Shown here in pieces: positions 1 through 5,706 of a stretch of DNA of 6,495 nucleotides. The DNA comes from Lachnospiraceae bacterium (GTDB lineage Bacteria > Bacillota > Clostridia > Lachnospirales > Lachnospiraceae). The notes beneath the pieces are model-generated. The model was given only the letters and a program-made list of their open reading frames with translations, made no database searches and was not told the origin of the DNA. The stretch's first letter is position 1. Every line of letters starts with the position of its first letter. The position numbers and the translations under genes are program-made. The stretch covers positions 1 through 6,495 of the forward strand of contig SVEW01000125.1 of assembly GCA_015057205.1 (NCBI GenBank), written 5' to 3'.

Positions 1-1
1 A

Positions 2-916
2 TCGCAGGATATTGAGAAGTTTTTCAAGGAAATGCTGGCAAGATTGCAGACGGACTATATTGATTATTTCCTGATTCATATGCTGAACGATGTTGAATCT
101 TTTGAAAGAATCAGCGGTTTGGGGATTCAAGAATGGATTGCAAAGAAGAAAGCGAGCGGAGAAATTCGCAATATTGGTTTTTCTTTTCATGGAAATACTG
201 CGAAGTTTAAGGATATAGTGGATGCTTACGATTGGGATTTTTGCCAGGTTCAGTTTAATTATATGGATGAACATTCCCAAGCGGGAATTGAAGGGATTCG
301 CTATGCTGCACAGAAAGATCTGCCGGTTATTATTATGGAACCGCTACGGGGAGGACAACTTGTAAATGGACTTCCGGAAAAGGCAAAAGAACGTATTCGC
401 AAGAATGGAAAGGGTTATTCCGCTGCAGAATGGGGGCTTCGCTGGATTTATCAGCATGAAGAGGTTTCCGTTGTTTTGTCTGGAATGAACGACAAAGAAC
501 AGGTGGTTGATAATGTGCGTGTAGCCGGAGAGGCAACGGCATGCGATTTTGCAGAAGAAGACAGGGAATTTATTGCACAATTACGGAAGGATATTCTAGA
601 ACAGATTAAAGTGCCTTGTACCGGCTGCGGGTATTGCCAACCATGTCCGGCAGGGGTGGATATTCCGGCGTGCTTTACGTCTTATAATATGAGCTTTACA
701 GAAGGAAAAATTGCAGGTCTTTCGGAGTATCTAAAGCGTACGACTATGAAGAAGAATCGTACCAATGCCTCCCTTTGTGTAAAATGTGGGAAATGTGAGA
801 AACACTGTCCACAGAGTTTACCGATTCGACAGTATCTTGTGGATGTTAAGAAACGGATGGAGACACCGGTTTACAAGGTGGTTGCAGCAGGAGCAAAGCG
901 TTTTGGTCGTTTTTAA
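2..916 (+). CDS. Aldo/keto reductase with C-terminal ferredoxin-like domain (5' end missing)
   Basis: The reading frame is open from the left edge with no stop, so the true start lies upstream; 304 residues are visible. Residues 18-26 (DYIDYFLIH) are the aldo/keto reductase signature, and His26 would be the catalytic-tetrad histidine; the Asp, Tyr and Lys of the tetrad lie in the missing part. Later barrel motifs include QFNY (about 84-87), EPLRGG (113-118) and the LSGMN loop (159-163) expected near the nucleotide-binding end. The C-terminal part carries two cysteine clusters: Cys206/209/212/215 (CxxCxxCxxCP) and Cys259/262/265/269 (CxxCxxCxxxCP), typical Fe-S ligands. This matches the cytoplasmic 'aldo/keto reductase with 4Fe-4S domain' family, usually about 370-390 residues, so roughly 70-80 are missing. 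The family is presumed to carry out NAD(P)H- or ferredoxin-linked reduction; the substrate cannot be told. The gap of 116 bases to dgt suggests it may be a separate transcription unit. Confidence 0.93.
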   Translation, partial: SQDIEKFFKEMLARLQTDYIDYFLIHMLNDVESFERISGLGIQEWIAKKKASGEIRNIGFSFHGNTAKFKDIVDAYDWDFCQVQFNYMDEHSQAGIEGIRYAAQKDLPVIIMEPLRGGQLVNGLPEKAKERIRKNGKGYSAAEWGLRWIYQHEEVSVVLSGMNDKEQVVDNVRVAGEATACDFAEEDREFIAQLRKDILEQIKVPCTGCGYCQPCPAGVDIPACFTSYNMSFTEGKIAGLSEYLKRTTMKKNRTNASLCVKCGKCEKHCPQSLPIRQYLVDVKKRMETPVYKVVAAGAKRFGRF

Positions 917-1016
917 ATGAAAAATAAAAAAATTTTGAGTTTTTTCGAATAAAAAAAGGATTTCGACGATTTGTGGGTAATAAAGTAGATGTGAATTTGT
1001 TTTTTACATAAGAGAC
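917..1016 (+). promoter_or_regulatory. AT-rich leader upstream of dgt, probable promoter region of the dgt-dnaG-rpoD operon
   Basis: This is the only substantial gap in the window, and 917-1032 is about 26% GC. It has homopolymer tracts: A7 at 926-932, T6 at 940-945, A7 at 951-957 and T6 at 1000-1005. The first three have centres about 11-14 bases apart, which could bend DNA or act like an UP element. The best sigma-A-like pair I can draw is TCGACG (963-968, 4 of 6 matches to TTGACA), a 17-base spacer, then TAGATG (986-991, only 3 of 6 to TATAAT); this is weak. A short inverted repeat TCGAA/TTCGA (945-949 and 962-966, 12-base loop) is present. No GC-rich hairpin followed by a T run is seen, so termination of the upstream reductase gene is unresolved. 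That a promoter lies here is inferred from position and composition. Confidence 0.35.
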
Positions 1017-1024
1017 AAGAGGGG
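1017..1024 (+). promoter_or_regulatory. Ribosome binding site of dgt
   Basis: AAGAGGGG lies 8 bases before the ATG at 1033 and fixes that start. Another ATG at 1025-1027 directly abuts this site; it would encode only Met-Lys-Lys before a TGA that overlaps the dgt ATG (ATGA), and is too close to the Shine-Dalgarno to be favoured. Confidence 0.8.
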
Positions 1025-1032
1025 ATGAAAAA

Positions 1033-2043
1033 ATGACAATTCGGGAAAGTATGGAGCAGATGGAGAAAGAAACCTTAAGTCCGTATGCCTGCCTGAGCGT
1101 GAATTCCAAGGGCAGGGACAAGGAGGAGGCCCAGTGCGATATTCGCCCGGTATTTCAGAGAGACAGGGACAGAATTTTGCATTGCAAGGCGTTCCGTAGA
1201 CTGAAGAGTAAGACGCAGGTGTTTTTGGATCCACAAGGCGACCATTATCGGACCCGCATGACACACACGTTGGAAGTGTCGCAGAATGCGCGAACCATAG
1301 GCAAAGCGCTTCGACTGAATGAGCAATTGATTGAAGCCATTGCCTTAGGCCATGATTTGGGGCATACGCCGTTTGGACATGCCGGAGAGCGTACGTTGAA
1401 TGAATTGTGCAGTGAGGGTTTTAAGCACAATGAACAGAGTGTGCGTATCGTTGAGAAACTGGAAAAGAACGGTGAGGGCTTGAATCTTACCTGGGAGGTG
1501 CGTGACGGTATTCGTAATCACCAGACGAGTCTGATGCCGCATACCCTGGAAGGAAAGATAGTGCGCTTGTCAGATAAGATTGCCTATATCAATCACGATA
1601 TTGATGATGCCATCCGGGCTCGTGTTTTGAGTGAGGCCGAGATTCCGGATTCCATTCGTGAGGTGCTTGGAACCTCTACGACGAAGCGATTGGATACATT
1701 GATCCATGATATTATTATTCAGAGTATGGATAGGAATGATATACGGATGTCGCCGGATGTGGAACAGGCCATGTCTGATTTACGCGCGTTTATGTTTGAA
1801 CGGGTATATATGAATAAGACTGCGAAAGCAGAAGAAGTGAAGGCAAAGCGATTGCTGGAGTTTTTGTTTGAACATTACATGGAGAATTTCGAACGGTTGC
1901 CGGAGAAGTTTCGACGGTTTCATGAGGAAGATCATGATTCTAAGGAACGGGTGGTGTGTGATTACATATCCGGTATGACGGACGAGTTTGCATATAATTT
2001 ATTTGAGGATTACTTCTTGCCGAAATCGTGGCAGATTTATTAG
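1033..2043 (+). CDS. dgt: Deoxyguanosinetriphosphate triphosphohydrolase-like protein (HD-domain dNTPase)
   Basis: A 336-residue cytoplasmic HD-superfamily enzyme, expected to hydrolyse dNTPs to deoxynucleosides and tripolyphosphate and so lower dNTP pools. The N-terminal part has the family motif around RDRDRILHCKAFRRLKSKTQ (43-62). The metal-binding H...HD...D set is visible: His78 in RMTH, His107-Asp108 in GHDLGHTPFGH, and Asp181 in RLSDKIAYINHD; His111 and His116 of the same motif are also conserved, as is the RNHQ stretch (161-164). Length fits the shorter bacterial dGTPase-like class rather than the roughly 500-residue enterobacterial Dgt, so the substrate could be any dNTP and dGTP specificity is not shown. 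The start is set by AAGAGGGG 8 bases upstream. Its TAG stop lies inside the dnaG Shine-Dalgarno (TAGGAGG), implying translational coupling with primase. The HD motifs make the family call firm; exact substrate and allosteric control are unknown. Confidence 0.93.
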   Translation: MTIRESMEQMEKETLSPYACLSVNSKGRDKEEAQCDIRPVFQRDRDRILHCKAFRRLKSKTQVFLDPQGDHYRTRMTHTLEVSQNARTIGKALRLNEQLIEAIALGHDLGHTPFGHAGERTLNELCSEGFKHNEQSVRIVEKLEKNGEGLNLTWEVRDGIRNHQTSLMPHTLEGKIVRLSDKIAYINHDIDDAIRARVLSEAEIPDSIREVLGTSTTKRLDTLIHDIIIQSMDRNDIRMSPDVEQAMSDLRAFMFERVYMNKTAKAEEVKAKRLLEFLFEHYMENFERLPEKFRRFHEEDHDSKERVVCDYISGMTDEFAYNLFEDYFLPKSWQIY

Positions 2044-2047
2044 GAGG
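2042..2047 (+). promoter_or_regulatory. Ribosome binding site of dnaG, overlapping the dgt stop codon
   Basis: A consensus AGGAGG begins at the second base of the dgt TAG stop. It sits only 4 bases before the ATG at 2052, slightly short but workable, and selects that ATG over an in-frame GTG at 2028 that has no ribosome binding site and would add eight residues reading MADLLGGI. Ribosomes finishing dgt would stop on this site, favouring coupled translation. Confidence 0.85.
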
Positions 2048-2051
2048 AATC

Positions 2052-3833
2052 ATGGCATTTTATTCGGATGAACTAATCGAAGAAGTGCGTTCCGCCAATA
2101 ACATTGTGGATGTAATTGGCAGTTATGTGAGTTTGAAGAAGAAGGGTAGCTCTTATTTTGGACTATGTCCTTTTCACAATGAGAAGACCGGTTCGTTTTC
2201 TGTCACGCCGTCGAAACAGATGTATTATTGTTTTGGCTGCGGAGCCGGTGGGAATGTATTTACCTTCTTGATGGAATATGAGAATTTTACCTTTGGAGAG
2301 GCGATGGAGGCGCTGGCGGAACGAGCCGGTATTACCTTGCCAAAGAAGGAGATGAATCAGGAACAGCGTGCGCAGGCAGATAAGCGCAGTCGGATTCTTG
2401 ATTTGAATAAGGAGGCGGCAACGTATTTTTATGCTCAGTTGAGGAAACCTCAGGGACAGCAGGGCATGGAGTATTTTGAAGGGCGTGGGCTGTCAAAGGA
2501 AACAATGCGGAAATTTGGATTGGGATATGCCAATAAGTACAGTGATGATTTGTTTCAATATTTTCGCGGGAAAGGCGTATCGGAGGAATTGTTACGAGAA
2601 GCCGGTTTAGTGACGCTTGATGAGCGCTACGGCGGAAGAGATAAGTTTTGGAACCGCGTTATGTTTCCGATTATGGACGTACATAATCATGTAATTGGTT
2701 TTGGCGGACGTGTAATGGGAGAAGGAGAACCTAAGTATCTGAACTCTCCGGAAACCATGGTATTTGATAATAGCCGTAATCTTTACGGTTTGAATATAGC
2801 AAGAACGTCCAGGAAACCATACGTATTGCTATGCGAAGGGTATATGGATGTGATTAGTCTTCATCAGGCCGGATTTGATATGGCAGTGGCGTCATTGGGA
2901 ACGGCATTGACACCCGGACATGCAGCATTGTTGAAGCGCTATGTGAAAGAGGTTTATCTAACCTATGATAGCGATGGTGCCGGTGTGAAGGCTGCGCTAA
3001 GAGCGATTCCTATTTTGAGAGAAGTGGGAATTGCGACTAAGATCGTGCATATGGATCCCTATAAGGACCCGGATGAGTTCATCAAAGCAGTTGGTGCGCA
3101 GGAGTATCAGAAGCGAATTGATGAGGCTGAGAATAGCTTTTTGTTTGAGGTCCGCATGAAAATGCGGGAGTATGATATGCAAGATCCGGAGTCAAAGACT
3201 TCTTTTCATCAGGAAGTGGCTCATATGTTGCTGCGCTTTGAAGAAGAATTAGAGCGCAATAATTATTTAGAGGCGGTGAGCAATGCTTTTGGCATAAGGC
3301 AGGACAGTTTGCAGAAACTGGTGGTGTCTGTCAGCCAGAAACTGGACCGGACGGTGAATAAGAAAGAGGCTCTGAAGGATGGGAGAAACAGTGTGAAGAA
3401 AGAGGATGGCATGCTGCAGGCGCAGAAGTTCATGCTGACAGCATTGATTGAACATCCGGAAATTTATGAAACGGTAAAGAAATACGTGGAACCCACGGAT
3501 TTTACCGAAGATATTATGTATCAGGTGGCAATGATTGTATATGACGGATTGGAGAATCACAACCTGAATCCGCCCCAGATTATTAGTCGTTTTCAAGCAG
3601 AGCAGGAACAGCGGGAAGTTGCATCGTTGTTTAATGCCAATATTCGAAATCTGGAGAATAAAGCGGATGAAGAACAGGCCATTCGGGATATTATGGTGAA
3701 GGTGAAGACCAACAGCATCAATGACCGAACCGCGAAAATGGATCCGTCGGATATGCAGACCTTGATGAAATTATTAGACGAGAAGAAAAAGCTTGGACAG
3801 ATTGAGGGACTACAGATACCGTTACAAGAATAA
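2052..3833 (+). CDS. dnaG: DNA primase
   Basis: A 593-residue primase that makes RNA primers for the replicative DNA polymerase at the fork; length is normal for Firmicutes. The N-terminal CHC2 zinc domain has Cys39, His42, Cys60 and Cys63 (CPFH ... CFGC). The RNA polymerase core begins around residue 120 and shows the conserved stretch RVMFPIMDVHNHVIGFGGR (202-220) followed by KYLNSPET (228-235). The Toprim fold has Glu262 in CEGYMDV (261-267), the SLGTALT loop (281-287), and the metal-binding Asp306/Asp308 in YDSDGAG, then KDPDEFI (338-344). The C-terminal part, about 455-593, is the less conserved helical region expected to bind the DnaB-type helicase. The N-terminal sequence FYSDELIEEVR matches usual primase starts, which with AGGAGG supports the ATG used here. 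It lies between dgt and rpoD in the macromolecular synthesis arrangement. All key residues are intact. Confidence 0.98.
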   Translation: MAFYSDELIEEVRSANNIVDVIGSYVSLKKKGSSYFGLCPFHNEKTGSFSVTPSKQMYYCFGCGAGGNVFTFLMEYENFTFGEAMEALAERAGITLPKKEMNQEQRAQADKRSRILDLNKEAATYFYAQLRKPQGQQGMEYFEGRGLSKETMRKFGLGYANKYSDDLFQYFRGKGVSEELLREAGLVTLDERYGGRDKFWNRVMFPIMDVHNHVIGFGGRVMGEGEPKYLNSPETMVFDNSRNLYGLNIARTSRKPYVLLCEGYMDVISLHQAGFDMAVASLGTALTPGHAALLKRYVKEVYLTYDSDGAGVKAALRAIPILREVGIATKIVHMDPYKDPDEFIKAVGAQEYQKRIDEAENSFLFEVRMKMREYDMQDPESKTSFHQEVAHMLLRFEEELERNNYLEAVSNAFGIRQDSLQKLVVSVSQKLDRTVNKKEALKDGRNSVKKEDGMLQAQKFMLTALIEHPEIYETVKKYVEPTDFTEDIMYQVAMIVYDGLENHNLNPPQIISRFQAEQEQREVASLFNANIRNLENKADEEQAIRDIMVKVKTNSINDRTAKMDPSDMQTLMKLLDEKKKLGQIEGLQIPLQE

Positions 3834-3843
3834 ACCTACGTAT

Positions 3844-3850
3844 GGAAGGA
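3844..3850 (+). promoter_or_regulatory. Ribosome binding site of rpoD
   Basis: GGAAGGA (core AAGGA, 3846-3850) ends 7 bases before the ATG at 3858. The last base is also the first of an out-of-frame ATG (3850-3852). The following bases repeat exactly the start context of dgt: GGATGAAAAAATG occurs at both 1023-1035 and 3848-3860. Confidence 0.75.
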
Positions 3851-3857
3851 TGAAAAA

Positions 3858-4979
3858 ATGGACGAAAAAGAACAGAAATTCAATGAGAAACTGCAGGAGC
3901 TGATAGCACTTGCAAAGAGTAAAAAGAATATGTTGGAGCAATCGGACATCAATGACTTTTTCCAGGGACTGGAGTTGGAAGCTGAGCATTACGACAAAGT
4001 GTTGGAGACATTGGACAATAACAATATTGACGTATTGCGTGTTGTGGACGACGATATTGACAGTTTCTTAATTGAACCGGATGATGATGACCTGAGCGTG
4101 GAAGAGGATATTGAACTGGATGCCATTGATTTGACAGTTCCGGAAGGTGTCAGTATCGAGGACCCGGTACGTATGTATCTGAAGGAAATTGGTAAGGTGC
4201 CGCTTTTGTCAGCAGACGAGGAAATTCAACTTGCAAAACGTCTTGAAACAGGAGATGAAGATGCAAAGAAACGTTTGGCTGAGGCTAACTTGCGATTGGT
4301 AGTATCGATTGCAAAGCGTTATGTGGGACGAGGTATGTTATTCCTTGATTTGATTCAGGAAGGTAACCTTGGTCTGATTAAAGCGGTTGAGAAGTTCGAT
4401 TATCGCAAGGGATTTAAGTTCAGTACCTATGCAACCTGGTGGATTCGCCAGGCTATTACCAGAGCAATTGCGGATCAGGCGAGAACTATCCGTATTCCGG
4501 TGCATATGGTGGAAACGATTAATAAATTGATTCGCGTTTCCAGACAGTTACTCCAGGAGAAAGGACGTGAACCGACTCCGGAAGAAATTGCGGAAGAAAT
4601 GAAAATGAACGTGGATCGTGTTCGTGAAATTTTGAAGATTTCTCAGGAACCGGTTTCTTTAGAAACACCAATTGGTGAAGAGGAAGACAGCCATTTAGGC
4701 GATTTTATACAGGATGATCAGGTACCGGTACCGGCGGATGCTGCGGCGTTTACGCTTTTGAAGGAGCAATTGTCGGAGGTGCTTGAGACATTGACGGAAA
4801 GAGAACAGAAAGTATTACGTCTTCGTTTTGGTTTGGATGACGGACGTGCCCGCACTTTGGAAGAAGTGGGAAAGGAATTCAACGTAACGCGTGAGCGTAT
4901 TCGTCAGATTGAGGCGAAAGCGCTTCGTAAGTTGAGACATCCGAGCAGAAGCCGTAAATTAAAGGACTATTTAGAGTAA
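3858..4979 (+). CDS. rpoD: RNA polymerase primary sigma factor (RpoD/SigA, sigma-70 family)
   Basis: The 373-residue housekeeping sigma factor, which directs core RNA polymerase to -35/-10 promoters; size is typical of Firmicute SigA, without the large non-conserved insert of proteobacterial RpoD. A region 1.1-like N-terminus (1 to about 75) is followed by an acidic stretch (64-90). Region 1.2 begins DPVRMYLKEIG (102-112). Region 2 covers about 140-215, with LRLVVSIAKRY (145-155), DLIQEGNLGL (164-173) and the -10 recognition/melting part KGFKFSTYATWWIRQAI (184-200). Region 3 follows (about 216-290). Region 4.2 has a helix-turn-helix for the -35 element, TLEEVGKEFNVTRERIRQIE (333-352), and ends with ALRKLRHP. 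It starts 24 bases after dnaG and its stop shares a base with the trmK start (TAATG). No internal promoter that I would trust is visible before it, so it is probably transcribed with dgt and dnaG. Confidence 0.98.
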   Translation: MDEKEQKFNEKLQELIALAKSKKNMLEQSDINDFFQGLELEAEHYDKVLETLDNNNIDVLRVVDDDIDSFLIEPDDDDLSVEEDIELDAIDLTVPEGVSIEDPVRMYLKEIGKVPLLSADEEIQLAKRLETGDEDAKKRLAEANLRLVVSIAKRYVGRGMLFLDLIQEGNLGLIKAVEKFDYRKGFKFSTYATWWIRQAITRAIADQARTIRIPVHMVETINKLIRVSRQLLQEKGREPTPEEIAEEMKMNVDRVREILKISQEPVSLETPIGEEEDSHLGDFIQDDQVPVPADAAAFTLLKEQLSEVLETLTEREQKVLRLRFGLDDGRARTLEEVGKEFNVTRERIRQIEAKALRKLRHPSRSRKLKDYLE

Positions 4980-4981
4980 TG
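4977..4981 (+). promoter_or_regulatory. rpoD/trmK stop-start overlap (TAATG)
   Basis: The TAA stop of rpoD and the ATG of trmK share one A. The nearest purine-rich site, AAAGGA at 4961-4966, is 12 bases before the ATG, farther than usual, so trmK probably depends on ribosomes terminating at rpoD. This junction ties sigma-factor and methyltransferase synthesis together; coupling is inferred. Confidence 0.7.
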
Positions 4982-5689
4982 GTGAAACTATCAAAACGTA
5001 TGCAGGCGGTTGCGGATTTGGTGGACAATGTGGATAGCGTTGCCGATATCGGTTGCGATCATGGATATCTGCCAATGTATCTGGTGGAAGCGGGACGGAT
5101 TAAGCGTGCCGTGGCCATGGATGTGAGAAAAGGACCGCTTGCTGCGGCTACAGAACATATCAAAGAGGCAGGACTGGAAGATAAGATTACCACAAGACTT
5201 TCAGATGGGTTGGCTAATCTGAAAGATGGAGAAGGAGAGTGTGTAATCATTGCCGGAATGGGCGGTCGTTTGATAATCCGAATTCTACAGGAAGCCATGC
5301 CGTTTCTTACCGGAAGCGGTGGCGTTAAACAGTTGGTTTTACAACCACAGTCAGAACTTTCTTTTGTAAGACAGTCGTTAAGAGAAATGGGATTGTGCGT
5401 GGTGAAAGAAGATATGGTCTATGAAGATGGAAAATTTTATCCCATGGGACGTTATGAATTCGGTACGCCGAAGGAGATTACGGATCAGGAGTTATTTGAT
5501 CTTTATGGCACCCTGCTTTTGACAGAACGGCATCCGGTGTTGTATGATTATCTTATTAAAGAATTACATACCTTCGAGGAAGTTAAGAAATCTCTTTCAA
5601 ATATGAAAGAGGGGGAAAAGAGGCAATTGCGTCAAAGAGAAATAGAGCAGAAATTACAACATAATCAAATGGCTAGAAACTTTTTTTAA
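4979..5689 (+). CDS. trmK: tRNA (adenine22-N1)-methyltransferase
   Basis: A 236-residue cytoplasmic SAM-dependent methyltransferase of the TrmK family (B. subtilis YqfN), which makes m1A at position 22 of certain tRNAs. The Rossmann fold shows SAM motif I as VADIGCDHGYLPMYL (21-35), an acidic residue Asp48 (in AMDVRKGPLA) expected at the end of strand 2, the family-typical IAGMGGRLI (91-99), and a LQPQSE loop (121-126) at the catalytic position. GKFYPMGRYEF (151-161) is the usual end of the catalytic domain. The remainder, about 168-236, is charged and helical and fits the C-terminal coiled-coil seen in this family. The start MVKLSKRMQAVA agrees with common TrmK N-termini (K/R-LSKR), supporting the overlapping ATG over the internal ATG at residue 8. 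Overlap with rpoD is consistent with the recalled location of this gene downstream of the primary sigma factor in Firmicutes. Confidence 0.93.
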   Translation: MVKLSKRMQAVADLVDNVDSVADIGCDHGYLPMYLVEAGRIKRAVAMDVRKGPLAAATEHIKEAGLEDKITTRLSDGLANLKDGEGECVIIAGMGGRLIIRILQEAMPFLTGSGGVKQLVLQPQSELSFVRQSLREMGLCVVKEDMVYEDGKFYPMGRYEFGTPKEITDQELFDLYGTLLLTERHPVLYDYLIKELHTFEEVKKSLSNMKEGEKRQLRQREIEQKLQHNQMARNFF

Positions 5690-5691
5690 CG

Positions 5692-5698
5692 AAAGGGG
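5692..5698 (+). promoter_or_regulatory. Ribosome binding site deciding the nucleoside kinase start
   Basis: AAAGGGG lies 8 bases before the ATG at 5707 but only 2 bases before the in-frame ATG at 5701. Spacing therefore favours 5707, giving MANVWDV; use of 5701 would add Met-Ser. Confidence 0.75.
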
Positions 5699-5706
5699 CT
5701 ATGAGT

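Noticed and set aside
926..957. A7/T6 and T6/A7 pairings as an intrinsic terminator for the reductase gene
   Set aside because: The possible stems are only A:U pairs, share the same T run, and have no G+C stem, so a working terminator is not supported.
846..1264. Minus-strand open frames of 91 and 86 codons across the reductase-dgt gap and start of dgt
   Set aside because: They run antisense through the conserved dgt start, show no recognisable domain and no ribosome binding site that I can see; they look like shadows of coding sequence.
2028..2051. GTG start extending DnaG by eight residues
   Set aside because: No ribosome binding site before it; the ATG at 2052 follows a consensus AGGAGG and gives the standard primase N-terminus.
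3267..3596. Minus-strand 109-codon open frame inside dnaG
   Set aside because: Fully antisense to the primase C-terminal region, with His/Leu/Phe-rich low-information translation and no supporting signals.
3793..3835. Possible internal promoter before rpoD (TGGACA at 3794, or TTGAGG at 3802 with AAGAAT at 3826)
   Set aside because: TGGACA matches 5 of 6 for -35 but has no acceptable -10 at 16-18 bases; the other pair is weak with an 18-base spacer and both hexamers only 4 of 6.
4721..4732. Tandem GGTACC palindromes in rpoD
   Set aside because: Explained by coding of Val-Pro-Val-Pro in the sigma region 3 to 4 linker; no other sign of a site.
5681..5687. T7 run at the end of trmK as a terminator
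   Set aside because: No hairpin precedes it, and it lies within the final Phe codons and stop, with the next gene starting 17 bases later.
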